64,000 nt of DNA. It comes from Spiroplasma sp. NBRC 100390 (lineage in GTDB: Bacteria; Bacillota_I; Bacilli_A; Mycoplasmatales; Mycoplasmataceae). The stretch covers positions 434,001 through 498,000 of the forward strand of contig NZ_CP018022.1 of NCBI RefSeq assembly GCF_001886495.1, written 5' to 3'. This document shows positions 1 to 9,178 of this stretch, one piece after another. The notes below the pieces were generated by a model, which saw only the letters and a program-made list of their open reading frames with translations, did not search any database and was not told where the DNA came from. The position numbers and the translations under genes are program-made. Position 1 is the first letter of the stretch. Every line of letters starts with the position of its first letter.

Positions 1-1
1 T

Positions 2-154
2 GGGGGACTATCTAAGCAAGAAATAACATTTATTTCAAAAGCTGCAACAGGAGAAATGCTTTTTTGCTTATCTGATCACATTAGACATTGTATTACAGTT
101 GAATATAACAACTTTGAAGTTGAGAAATTATTTGTGAAAAATGGAGGAGAATAA
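2..154 (+). CDS. C-terminal fragment of a VirB4/TraE-like conjugation ATPase (partial)
   Basis: The window opens inside a reading frame whose last 50 residues read GGLSKQEITFISKAATGEML and continue to LFVKNGGE before TAA at 152. This resembles the tail of VirB4/TraE-type ATPases, where a segment on gating or output of the ATPase ends in a short hydrophobic strand. Such proteins are carried by S. citri-type conjugative plasmids and their chromosomal copies. The catalytic motifs would lie upstream of the window, so this call rests on a short tail only and could be wrong. The next gene starts 3 nt after the stop, as in plasmid operons. Confidence 0.4.
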   Translation, partial: GGLSKQEITFISKAATGEMLFCLSDHIRHCITVEYNNFEVEKLFVKNGGE

Positions 155-157
155 TAT

Positions 158-313
158 ATGGCCAAAAAAGTAAAAATATATGTATTTTTAGAACAAAAAA
201 ATTATAATATTTTAAAAAATACTAAAGTTAATGATAAATCAGATGCTACATTAGCTAAAAAAATTAATTTTATAATTGAAAGTTGAAATGAAAATGAAGA
301 AAAAAAATCTTAA
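158..313 (+). CDS. Small hypothetical protein (51 aa), plasmid-type operon
   Basis: A 51-codon frame starts MAKKVKIYVFLEQKN and ends NENEEKKS; one Trp is encoded by TGA. The ATG follows the previous stop by 3 nt, with GGAGGAGA 12 nt upstream serving as ribosome site. The beta-strand-then-helix composition (KVKIYVFLEQ then a charged helical stretch) is compatible with a small DNA-binding or partition accessory protein, but I recognise no family. It overlaps the start of the HU-like gene by 26 nt, suggesting translational coupling in a plasmid-derived operon. Confidence 0.5.
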
Positions 314-593
314 TAAAAATGATATAGCAGAATTTATTAGATTAGAATATGATATAACAAAAACGACAAGTCGTAGTTTAGTCAATGAAGTATTTAATTT
401 TTTAGAAACACAATTAAAAAATGGTCAAACTATAACAGTTACTGGTTTTGGAAAATTTTATGTTAAACCAAATTTACGTTTAAATAACCAAATGCATGGT
501 AAAAAATATAATAAAAAAGCAAAATATACTGTAAAATTTTCAGCTTCAAGTAAGTTTAACAAAAACTATAGAAAGGGTGAAATAAATGAGTAA
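288..593 (+). CDS. HU/IHF-family DNA-binding protein
   Basis: A 101-aa protein of HU length with the family layout: N-terminal helices (NLNKNDIAEFIRLEY), then the beta-arm signature TVTGFGKFYVK and a basic C-terminus rich in K, N and Y. HU-type proteins bend and wrap DNA; plasmid copies often act in replication or partition. The ATG at 288 is preceded by GAAAG at 278; ATG 294 is an alternative. It overlaps the 51-aa gene upstream and the following frameshifted gene downstream. This is more divergent than a chromosomal HU would be, consistent with a plasmid origin. Confidence 0.7.
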   Translation: MKMKKKNLNKNDIAEFIRLEYDITKTTSRSLVNEVFNFLETQLKNGQTITVTGFGKFYVKPNLRLNNQMHGKKYNKKAKYTVKFSASSKFNKNYRKGEINE

Positions 594-1112
594 AAAGAAG
601 AAAATTTTAAATTATCTTGAAATAAGACTTCGTTTTCACAATGATAAAGAGAAATTAGTTTAATTAATAAATTTGTTGCTGAAAATAGTCTAGAAATAGC
701 TGAAACAAGCAAAAATTTTGTATTATGTAAAAAATTACTAAATTCAATAGAAATGGACGAGATAAATAATACTCTAAATTTTATTGATAAACGCATAAAT
801 AGTATTTTTGCTCCTCTTATAAAAAAAGAAATTAAAAATAGTGAATTATATAACACAAAAATAGCCGCTGAACTTTTAAAAAGAATAGAATATTTAGATA
901 GTAAAAATACAGTAATACTAAACTGAATTCTCCAATTAAGCGATATTGATATTAATGAGGCAAACGAACCAAATGAAACTAATAAAGATTTATGATTGCG
1001 AGATCCTGATTTTTTAAATGAATTATATGAAGAATTAAAAATTACTTATGATAAATGAATTAAAAAAAGAGTAACTAAATTTGATATAACATTTGTTGTT
1101 TTATGAAAATAA
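586..1112 (+). pseudogene. Frameshifted hypothetical gene of plasmid type
   Basis: ATG at 586 overlaps the HU stop and reads MSKKKKILNYLEIRLRFHND before a TAA at 661. A second frame is open from about 660 to TAA at 1110 (it begins INKFVAENSLEIAE and ends TKFDITFVVLWK) and uses TGA as Trp four times. The two frames join naturally at the KEKL / INKF boundary, so a single missing base near 655-662 is the simplest explanation. The reconstructed product would be about 175 aa, highly charged and helical, with no recognised family. It is either a real pseudogene in a decayed element or a sequencing indel. Confidence 0.55.
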
Positions 1113-1202
1113 TTGGCTAATTTTTAAAAATTAGTATTTTTGTATTGTTTTTTTATTAAAATAATGTTTTAATTGAACCAAGTAAATAAGACATCAGTTT
1201 GT

Positions 1203-1232
1203 TTAATGCTTATTTTGAGAGATAAGCATTAA
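1203..1232. repeat. Perfect 11-bp inverted repeat upstream of tRNA-Arg
   Basis: TTAATGCTTAT (1203-1213) and ATAAGCATTAA (1222-1232) form a perfect stem with an 8-nt loop. No T-run follows, so it is not a typical terminator. It lies between the plasmid-like remnants and the tRNA. Confidence 0.5.
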
Positions 1233-1286
1233 AATTATGCTCCATATCAACCACTTACTTTATTCAATCAAAGCAAATTTATTTTA

Positions 1287-1316
1287 TTGAAAATAATCTT
1301 TAATATATGTTATGAT
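1287..1316 (+). promoter_or_regulatory. Promoter for tRNA-Arg
   Basis: TTGAAA at 1287-1292 and TATGAT at 1311-1316 are separated by 18 bp, with the mature tRNA beginning 12 bp downstream. Confidence 0.55.
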
Positions 1317-1327
1317 TTCTATGGTAT

Positions 1328-1404
1328 GCCCACGTAGCTCAGTAGGATAGAGCATGCGCCTTCTAAGCGTAGGGTCGTGAGTTCGAATCTCTCCGTGGGC
1401 GCCA
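1328..1404 (+). tRNA. tRNA-Arg(UCU)
   Basis: A 77-nt cloverleaf: acceptor GCCCACG pairs with CGTGGGC, D-arm GCTCAGTAGGATAGAGC, anticodon loop CTTCTAA giving TCT, T-loop GTTCGAATC, and an encoded CCA. The plasmid-like remnant lies on its 5' side, not at the usual 3' integration end. Confidence 0.95.
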
Positions 1405-1424
1405 TTTAAATTGCAATAAAGAGT

Positions 1425-1460
1425 ACCTTATTTAATAATTTAAATAAGGTTTTATTTTTT
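1425..1460 (+). terminator. Rho-independent terminator after tRNA-Arg
   Basis: ACCTTATTTA (1425-1434) pairs with TAAATAAGGT (1441-1450) and is followed by a T-rich run to 1460. Confidence 0.75.
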
Positions 1461-1516
1461 TAAAATTGTTATAATAATATTACTAAAGAATCAATAATAT
1501 AAGGAGGAGGTATTAA

Positions 1517-2275
1517 ATGTCAACATCATTAAATTATTACGATGAATTAATTAATGAGATTGAGGGATTAATTGATAATAATGATTATAATGAAGCTCTG
1601 ATTAAACTTAAAACGGAGTTAACAATGCCATATATTCCTCAACATATTGAAAAGATGTTAGAAACACTATTAAAAGATGTTACTGCGAAAATGATTGAAC
1701 AACAGCCAAAACCTAATTCAGTTTGATCATTAGCAAAGATTAGTGAAATTTTAACACATCCAACTGATGAAGAAACACAATTATTGGCCTTTCATTATTT
1801 AAAAGATCAAAATTTACGTAAAATTTTACCAATAATTCGAAAATATTTTGTTAATAAAAAGGTTTCAAATTTCACTAAGATTTATTTATTATATTTATTA
1901 AAAGAACAAGAAATTAACGAAGTCTTTCAGGTTCAAAAAACAAATGGTTTTTTTAAACTAAATCCACAGGAAATGATTCCTTATCAAGAAGAAAAACAAG
2001 TTAAGTTAGTGATGCAATTATTAGATCAATGAGTCTATAACGATAATCCTAGTTTATATCATACTTGCTTGTATTTATTAGAAACATATTATTATGATTT
2101 ATATCCATATTTTATTGTAGATAATGAAATTCAAGCGTTAGCGGTTGCAATTATTTTTCAGGGGCAAGTAATGTATAATGAAAAAATTAATGTTGAAGAA
2201 TTAGCACGACAATTTGATGTTGCTGTTCCAACAGTTCAAAAATATTTATTATACTTAAATAATAAAAATTTGTAG
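1517..2275 (+). CDS. DUF3196-like mollicute protein
   Basis: A 252-aa protein, two Trp encoded by TGA (about 1724 and 2030). It is almost all helical, with an N-terminal TPR-like segment (YDELINEIEGLIDNNDYNEA), a central helical repeat (SLAKISEILTHPTDEETQLL) and a C-terminal helix-turn-helix-like stretch (EELARQFDVAVPTVQKYL). The layout matches DUF3196 proteins, conserved in mollicutes with no assigned role. GGAGGAGG at 1502-1509 sets the start. It sits just upstream of trigger factor in the same direction, but a promoter lies between them. The C-terminal HTH-like segment is my inference, not a known feature. Confidence 0.6.
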
Positions 2276-2349
2276 GCGAAATATTGCAATAAAACAAATA
2301 AAAATAAAAGAAAAATATATAAAAAAGTATTTTAAACCATTCTTTTTGT

Positions 2350-2355
2350 TATAAT
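2350..2355 (+). promoter_or_regulatory. -10 box of trigger factor promoter
   Basis: TATAAT at 2350-2355 with TG three bases upstream of it (TTTGTTATAAT), about 35 nt before the start codon. No convincing -35 is seen. Confidence 0.5.
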
Positions 2356-2390
2356 GGTTTATGTGAAAATAGTTAGGTAAGGAGTAAAAT

Positions 2391-3686
2391 ATGAAATTTA
2401 AAGCAGAAAAAATTCAAGATAAAGGAATTGGAAAATGATATGTAACTATTGATGGGGCAGAATGAACAGATTGTGTTAAAAAAGCAGAAACCAAGGCAGC
2501 AAATGAATTAGAAGTCCCTGGTTTTCGAAAAGGAAAAGTTCCAGCTGATTTACTAAAAAAACATTTAACAGAGGCAAAAATTTTAGATGCAGCGCATCAT
2601 TCAGTTGTTAATAAAGCTTACCAATTTGCTTTTGACCAAAAATCAGAGATTGAACCATTTTCTTCGCCAACACCAAGAGTTAAAAAAATTACTAAAACAG
2701 AATATATTTTAGAATTAGAATTTGACTTGAAACCAGAAGTTAAAATTAATAAATATACTGGGTTTAAGCATGACCACTTAAAAAAAGAAGAAATTAAAAT
2801 TAAAAAAGAAGATATTGAAAATAATATTGATCAATTACGGAACCGTTTTGCAATTTTTAAACCAAAAACAACCGCAATTGCAAAAGGAGATACAGTTATT
2901 TTTGATTTTGAAGGATTTGTTGATGGTAAACCATTTAAAGGAGGAAAAGCGACTGATTTTACCTTAGAAATTGGTAGTGGTCAATTTATTCCTGGTTTTG
3001 AAGATGCAATGATTGGGTTAAAAACAGGAGATCAAAAAGATATTAATGTTACTTTTCCTGCCGATTATCAAGTTGAAGAATTGAAATCAACTCCTGCAGT
3101 TTTTAAATTAAATATTAAAGAAGTAAAGGCCAAAGAATTACCAGAATTAAATGATGAATTAGCAAAAGATATTAATTTAAAAGGAATTGATACTTTAGCT
3201 AAATTAGAAGACCATGTTAAAAATAATATTCGAGAACAATTATTAAAACAAGAATATGATCATTTTATTGGACACTTATTCCGTTTAATTGCGGAAGATT
3301 CTGAAATTGCGTTGCCAGAATCAATTATTCGAAAAGAAGCTAACCAGTTAAAACATGAGTTTGAACAAAAATTACAAGCTCAACAAATGGATATGAAAAC
3401 TTATAAAAAACGAACAGGAATGGTGGAAGAAGATATTTTTGAAGAATTATTTAAAGATGCTAAAAATCGGTTAGAGAATGGGGTTATTGTTGATGCTGTT
3501 GTTCAAGCAGAAAAAATTACAGCAACTCCTGCCGAATGTGAAGTCCAATACGAAAAATTAGGAAAACAATTTGGGATTGATGGTAAAACCTTAAAAGAAA
3601 CAAAATTAGTATCAGAACAACAAGTGAAAGAGCAAGTTATTCATGATAAAGTATTTGCCTTTTTATATGAAAATAACGGTGAATAA
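2391..3686 (+). CDS. tig: Trigger factor, ribosome-associated chaperone
   Basis: The 431-aa product has the usual length. The N-terminal ribosome-docking signature VPGFRKGKVP is at residues 43-52. The FKBP-type prolyl isomerase domain follows (GDTVIFDFEGFVDGKPF to IPGFEDAMIGLKTGD, about 163-215), then the long helical C-terminal arm domain that cradles nascent chains. Trigger factor binds ribosomal protein L23 at the tunnel exit and delays misfolding in the cytosol. AAGGAG precedes the ATG by 6 nt. The gene is monocistronic: its own -10 lies upstream and its stop is inside the stem of a bidirectional terminator shared with msrB. Confidence 0.95.
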
Positions 3687-3720
3687 AATAAAACTAACAA
3701 TCTGTTAGTTTTATTTTATT
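3682..3720. terminator. Bidirectional terminator between tig and msrB
   Basis: A perfect 18-bp stem (3682-3699 with 3703-3720, loop ATC) with A/T-rich ends on both sides works in both directions. It contains the stop codon of tig and the last codons of msrB. Confidence 0.85.
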
Positions 3721-4148
3721 AAAGGAAGATATTCTTCATAACCAGCATCAATCATTTTTGATAAGGGAATAAAACGTAAAGCAGCAGAATTAATACAATA
3801 GCGTAAACCACCATCAGCTTGGGGGCCATCATTAAAAACATGGCCTAAATGAATATTTGTTTTGTTAGTACGGACTTCTGTTCGTGATATTCGCAAAGAA
3901 TGATCTGGTTTTTCTTGGAGTACGGTTTTATCAATTGGTTTGGTAAAACTGGGCCAACCACAACCAGCATCATATTGATCAGAAGAAACAAATAGGGGTT
4001 CTCCTGATAAAATATCAACATAAATGCCTTTTTCTTGATTATTTCAGTACTTATTTTGAAAAGGCGGTTCTGTTCCGGCATTTTGGGTTACTTCATATTC
4101 TAACGGTGTTAAATTAGCAATTTGTATTGTGGTTCAAGGTTTTTTCAT
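3711..4148 (-). CDS. msrB: Peptide methionine-R-sulfoxide reductase
   Basis: A 145-aa MsrB that reduces the R epimer of methionine sulfoxide in proteins. The motifs are [12 protein letters not shown] (about residue 68), [10 protein letters not shown], and the catalytic-Cys motif [12 protein letters not shown] near 127-138. The two CxxC zinc pairs of many MsrBs are absent, a known variation. One Trp is encoded by TGA. It starts at CAT 4146-4148, preceded on its strand by AGAAAGAAGG. The partner msrA is a separate gene at 13405, so the two activities are unfused here. The 3' end overlaps the shared terminator. Confidence 0.92.
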
Positions 4149-4257
4149 TGCGATCCTTCTTTCTTTGATTAGGATAATCTTATCATTATTGAGGTTAAAA
4201 CTTTAAAAAAATGGTATTTTTAGAGGCATAATAAATAAATACAATAATTTATAAAAA

Positions 4258-4284
4258 TTAGCACTTATCTATTGCAAGTGCTAA
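4258..4284 (+). promoter_or_regulatory. CIRCE operator (HrcA site) upstream of lon
   Basis: TTAGCACTT - 9 nt - AAGTGCTAA matches the CIRCE consensus TTAGCACTC-N9-GAGTGCTAA with one symmetric change per arm. It lies about 110 nt before the lon start. CIRCE is the binding site of the heat-shock repressor HrcA, so lon is predicted to be heat-inducible. Confidence 0.9.
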
Positions 4285-4394
4285 TTTTTTTGTTATAATC
4301 TTTTTGTAGTTCAAATTATATTCCGATATCCTTTAAAATGTGATAAGATATTGTCAATATAAAGTGAAGGAAAGAAACAGGAGGTGTTTTGAAG

Positions 4395-6713
4395 ATGGAT
4401 TCAAAGATAACACAATTAAAAAATGTACCAGTTTTAGTAACACGTGGTAGTTATATTTTTCCAGGCTTTGAACAGGTATTAGAAGTAGGACGAGATAAAT
4501 CAATTTTAGCGGTGAATACAGCAAACAAGGATTTTGATAATCATATTGTTTTAGTTAGTCAAAAAAAGCCACTAGAGGATGATCCAAAATTATCTGAAAT
4601 TTATCGAATTGGAATTTTGGCGGAATTAAAAATTCGGAAGGTATGAGAAGATGGTAGTTTAACTGTTAACTTTAAAGCAGTTGATCGGGTAAAAATTTTA
4701 GACCTACGTGAAGGTGAACTGTATACTGCGGACATTGATATTTTAAAATCAATTGTTAAATCAGAAGATAAAATTGCAGAAAAAATTACCGCTAACATTA
4801 AAGAGTTAATGGAATTACAAGATATTTTACCAGAAGATTTATTAGATCAAATTGGTGATTCAGTTGATGGTAATGAAGTTGTTGATACAATTGCCCAATT
4901 TTTACCATTTATTCCCGTGGCGAAAAAACAAGAAATCTTAGAACAATTAGATGTTGAAAAAAGATTACAAATTATTTTTGATCATTTAGTTAATAAACAA
5001 CAAGCAAATGATATTGATAATAAAATTAGCAAAAAAATTAAGGAACGCGTTGATGAACAACAACGAGAATATTATTTACGTGAAAAGTTGAAAGCTATTA
5101 AAGATGAATTAGGCGAATTTGATGATGCTGCTGATGAAATGAAAACATACAAAGAACGTTTAGCAAAAGAACCATTCCCTAAAAATATTAAAGAACGAAT
5201 TGAGCAAGAAATTACGCGTTATGAAGCATTGCCACAAGCATCGAGTGAATCAAATATTATTCGAACTTATATTGACTGAATGATGCAAGTGCCATGATGA
5301 GAAAAAACTGAAGAAAAAAATGATTTAAAATTTGCACAAGAAGTGTTAGATAAATATCACTTTGGTTTAGACAAAGTTAAAGAACGTATTATTGAATACT
5401 TAGCAGTAAAAACAATGACTAATTCTTTAAAAGGACAAATTATTTGTTTAGTTGGCCCACCGGGGGTTGGAAAAACTAGTTTAGCAAAATCAATTGCGGA
5501 AGCAACTGGTCGTAATTTTGTTAAAATGGCCTTGGGTGGTGTGAAAGACGAATCAGAAATTCGTGGACATCGTAAAACATATATTGGGGCAATGCCAGGA
5601 CGAATTATTCAATCAATGAAACGTGCTAAAACAACAAATCCATTATTTTTATTAGATGAAATTGATAAAATGGCATCTGACTATCGTGGTGACCCAGCTA
5701 GTGCAATGTTAGAAGTGCTAGATCCTGAACAAAACGCAACATTTTCTGACCATTATTTAGAAGAAAATTATGATTTAAGTAATGTTATGTTTATTGCAAC
5801 AGCAAATTATTATGATAATATTCCAGAAGCATTAATTGATCGTATGGAAATTATTCAGTTATCATCATATACTGAATTAGAAAAATTCCATATTGCAAGA
5901 GATTATTTAGTACCAAAAGTATTAAGCAATAATGGGTTAGCCGATGGCCAATTAACTATTACTGATGATGCAGTTAACGAAGTAATTAAACATTATACTC
6001 GTGAAGCTGGAGTTCGCCAGTTAGAACGAGATTTAAATGCGATTGCCCGGAAATTTATTGTTAAATTTTTAAATAAAGAAATGACTAATTTAACTGTCAC
6101 AGCTAAAATTGTTAATGAGTTACTAGGAAAACGTCGATTTGAACATACCGAAAAAGAAAAAGAATCACAAGTTGGGGTTGTTACTGGCTTAGCATATACT
6201 CAATTTGGGGGTGATATTCTGCCAATTGAAGTTAATAGTTTTTTAGGAAAAGGTTCATTAGTTCTAACTGGAAAACTGGGGGATGTAATGAAAGAATCAG
6301 CCTCAATTGCCTTAGATTATGTTAAAGCAAATTCTGATAAATTTGGCATTAGTGCAAAATTTTTTGAAACCCATGATATTCATATTCATGTTCCAGAAGG
6401 AGCAGTACCAAAAGATGGTCCATCAGCAGGAATTACTTTAACAACGGCAATTATTAGTGCTTTAAGTAATCGCCCGGTTTCAAAAGATATTGGAATGACT
6501 GGTGAAATTACCTTACGAGGACAAGTCTTACCGATCGGGGGATTACGAGAAAAATCAATCTCAGCTAACCGAAGTGGTTTAAAAACAATTTTAATTCCAA
6601 ATAAAAACATTAAAGATATTGAAGATATTCCAAAAGAAGTTCAAGAGACATTAAAAATAATTCCTGTTGCAACATATGATGAAGTCTTTAATAATGTTTT
6701 TGGCACAAACTAA
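4395..6713 (+). CDS. lon: ATP-dependent protease Lon
   Basis: A 772-aa LonA: N-terminal substrate-binding domain (1-200), coiled-coil helical linker (to about 300), AAA+ module with Walker A GPPGVGKT (about 355) and Walker B FLLDEID (about 416), and the C-terminal serine-lysine protease domain with catalytic Ser in KDGPSAG (about 677) and Lys in LREKS (about 720). It degrades misfolded and regulatory proteins in the cytosol. Three TGA Trp codons fall between 4640 and 5300. AGGAGG at 4379 favours ATG 4395 (10-nt spacing) over TTG 4389. The CIRCE site upstream implies HrcA control. Confidence 0.97.
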
Positions 6714-6720
6714 AGGATAA

Positions 6721-6747
6721 AATGTATCAGTTTTGATACATTTTTTT
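6721..6747 (+). terminator. Terminator after lon
   Basis: AATGTATCA pairs with TGATACATT (6721-6729 / 6734-6742), followed by seven T. Confidence 0.85.
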
Positions 6748-6754
6748 ATTTGTT

Positions 6755-6793
6755 AATTTACTTTTTGTTTTGATAAAGAACAAAAAGTAAATT
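6755..6793. repeat. Perfect 15-bp inverted repeat downstream of lon
   Basis: AATTTACTTTTTGTT (6755-6769) and AACAAAAAGTAAATT (6779-6793) with a 9-nt loop. It follows a complete terminator and precedes an AT-rich gene-free stretch, so it may be a second terminator or the scar of a small palindromic element. Confidence 0.6.
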
Positions 6794-7068
6794 ATTTGTT
6801 TTTTATTATGGAATAAAATTAAAATAAATTATTTTTTAATTTTAATTAAAAAAATGACAAAATTTTCTGATATAATGAAGTTAATAAAATTATGTTATAT
6901 GAAAAAACACTAAAATAATGCTATTTTGAAAAAACACTAAAATATTTTGCTACATAAAATTTAATATTAATTTTCCAAAAATATTATTAAAATATAAATA
7001 TTTTGTTATTTTTTAAATTTTTAAATTCGGGATCAGTTGTGGGCGGGTAGAAAAGGAGACATGTTGAT
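6794..7068. other. AT-rich gene-free stretch with a short direct repeat
   Basis: No gene is seen. GAAAAAACACTAAAAT occurs twice (6901-6916 and 6928-6943), 27 bp apart. A TATAAT at 6871-6876 could start a long leader. AAAAGGAG at 7051-7058 is the ribosome site for the gene at 7069. Confidence 0.45.
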
Positions 7069-8625
7069 ATGAAAAAGATGTTAACAGTTTTAACGACTGT
7101 TGTTTTGGGAAGTAATACCGGATTACTTGTACCTAGAACAATTGATCAAGTGCAGAAATGAGATGGGATAGAAGATAATCCAATTTCTGCACAAACTATG
7201 CCAAAACATAATAATTTATTAAAAGATAATACAAAACAATTAACTGCGGGATTTATTCGTTCAATTATTACGATGATTAATCACAACACTGTGCTTAAGA
7301 ACTTGGAAATTAAGGTTACAAGTATTGAAGACAGCGAAGTTTCAGCAAAAAGTCAAATAAGATCTAAGTTTATGTCTGTTCTAAGAAATTATGGGATAGA
7401 TTTTAATCATCTTGTTTTTGATTTTAAATTGACTGATTTTGCTCCGCCGCAAGAATTGTCGGCTAAAGAAATTGTGCCAGGTTCTATAAACGCAAGAATT
7501 GGCATAAGAAATACGATGGAAAAAGAATTTTTATGGTCGAATATTTTTTTGGTTAAAATTTTGTTTCCACCAATCATTCAAGAACCTAAAGCAGAAAATA
7601 TTGTTATAAATAGTAAATATAATGACAAAGGTTTTAGCGATGGTTTAGCTTATAATGATATTCTTTATTTTGTCAATGATACAAGAGTTTTTAGTTATGA
7701 TCAAAAATCAACTAATGTTGAACTTATTATGCAACTTGAAAACCGTATTATTACGAACGGTGTTGCTTATAATAATAACCTTTATTTTGCGGCCGATGAC
7801 TGCTATGTGTATGAATATAATCTAATAAATCATCATGTTAATAAAATTTTTAAAGCAAATAATTTAATTAAAAGCAATGGGATTGTTGTGAATAATAAAC
7901 TTTATTTTGGTTCTGATGATTATTCGTTATATGAATATGATGCAAAAACTAGCGTCGGAAAAATTGTTTTAACAGCAGAATCAGAAATTAGACATTCTGG
8001 AACAGTTTATAACAATAAACTTTATTTTGGGACAGAAAATAATGATTTTTATGCTTATGATACAATAGAAGATAAAACTACCAGTTGAAAACGAACCAAT
8101 GAAGAATCTACCGTTTCTGATTCGGGGGTTCTTGTTGGTGATGCGATTTATTTTACTGCAAATTTAAAAAACAAAAGTAGTATTTATAAATTGGATTTAA
8201 TAAAAAAGGTTATATGAACATGAGATTTTGTTTCTGATATTAATACTTGATTCCGAATGGGTTCAATAATGTCTTTAAAAAATAAACTTTATCTTTTTAT
8301 GACTCTTGATGGTTACGAATTTACACAAATATATGAATTTAATCATGAGCGTTTAATCCGCTTTGCATCGGTTGATCATCTGAGTGGTTCAACGGCTTAT
8401 CTTAAAGGTATCATTTATAATAATGCTATTTATATGGCATATTCAACTAAAATTTACAAGTTTGATGTTGAAAAAAGAACAAGCAAACCAGTTTTTGATA
8501 TTAATGGTTGGTCATGAATACGTATTCCAGAGTTTACAAATCGTGGAGTTCTTTTAAATGATAAAATTTATTATAGCACTGCAATTGATGGAATACTTGA
8601 ATATGATTTGAAAAATAATTTTTAG
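7069..8625 (+). CDS. Exported beta-propeller-like protein (hypothetical)
   Basis: A 518-aa protein with a signal peptide (MKKMLTVLTTVVLGSNTGLL) but no lipobox Cys, so it is probably secreted. After an N-terminal domain of about 140 residues, from residue 190 a module of about 40 residues recurs eight times with the core G-x-x-Y/V-N-N-x-L-Y-F (GLAYNDILYF, GVAYNNNLYF, GIVVNNKLYF, GTVYNNKLYF, GVLVGDAIYF, MSLKNKLYLF, GIIYNNAIYM, GVLLNDKIYY). This spacing and the YEYD strand after it suggest a 7-8-bladed PQQ/Kelch-like propeller. Five TGA and two TGG Trp codons. The monocistronic setting gives no clue to ligand; adhesion or host-glycan binding is only a guess. Confidence 0.75.
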
Positions 8626-8700
8626 AATATTAAATAAATAATATTTAAAAAATGTTCTTCATTAACAATATAATTTATTTATTTGATTGATAATCACTAA

Positions 8701-8728
8701 TTGCATTCTTTATAAAAAGGTATAAAAT
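8701..8728 (+). promoter_or_regulatory. Promoter upstream of grcA
   Basis: TTGCAT (8701-8706) and TAAAAT (8723-8728) are separated by 16 bp, about 30 nt before the start codon. Confidence 0.45.
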
Positions 8729-8757
8729 AATAAGTATAGAAAAGGAAGTGATTAGTA

Positions 8758-9003
8758 ATGGCAAAAGCATCAGATTCACAAGTTAGTAATTTAGTTAATA
8801 TGTTAGATGGATATATGCAAAAAGGTGGACACCATTTAAATGTTAATGTTTTAGATCGTGATGTTCTAAGAGAGGCTCAAAAACATCCAGAACAATATCC
8901 ACAATTAACAATTCGTGTTTCAGGTTATGCGGTGAATTTTGTTAAATTAACTAAAGAACAACAAGAGGATGTTATTTCAAGAACTTTCCACGAAGGAATG
9001 TAA
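8758..9003 (+). CDS. grcA: Autonomous glycyl radical cofactor GrcA-like protein
   Basis: An 81-aa protein equal to the C-terminal glycyl-radical domain of pyruvate formate-lyase. It has [20 protein letters not shown], then the radical loop [12 protein letters not shown] (Gly about 60), and ends FHEGM. GrcA/YfiD proteins replace the oxygen-cleaved domain of PFL and so rescue its activity after oxygen exposure. GGAAGTG lies 8 nt before ATG. pflA, whose product installs the radical, follows 175 bp downstream behind a terminator, and adhE lies further on. Full-length pflB is not in the window. Confidence 0.88.
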   Translation: MAKASDSQVSNLVNMLDGYMQKGGHHLNVNVLDRDVLREAQKHPEQYPQLTIRVSGYAVNFVKLTKEQQEDVISRTFHEGM

Positions 9004-9015
9004 TAACTTAATGCT

Positions 9016-9048
9016 AAAATAACTACTAAAAATTAGTAGTTATTTTTT
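9016..9048 (+). terminator. Terminator after grcA
   Basis: A 13-bp stem (AAAATAACTACTA with TAGTAGTTATTTT) followed by T-rich sequence. Confidence 0.8.
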
Positions 9049-9178
9049 ATAATAAATAAAAGATTTCTTAATAATAATTTATTTTATATGATGTAAGCAC
9101 TAATAATTAGAATTATTGGTCGCTTTCTTTTTCACAAATTAAGGAATATAATTAATATGTACAGAAAAGGAGAGAAAA

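Noticed and set aside
566-856. 96-codon minus-strand frame opposite the frameshifted plasmid gene
   Set aside because: Antisense shadow of the plus-strand helical protein, no ribosome site.
5278-5307. Apparent breaks in lon and many other genes at TGA
   Set aside because: TGA codes for Trp in this organism; reading through it gives full-length family members, so these are not frameshifts or stops.
6386-6610. Minus-strand frame inside lon
   Set aside because: Shadow of the highly conserved protease domain.
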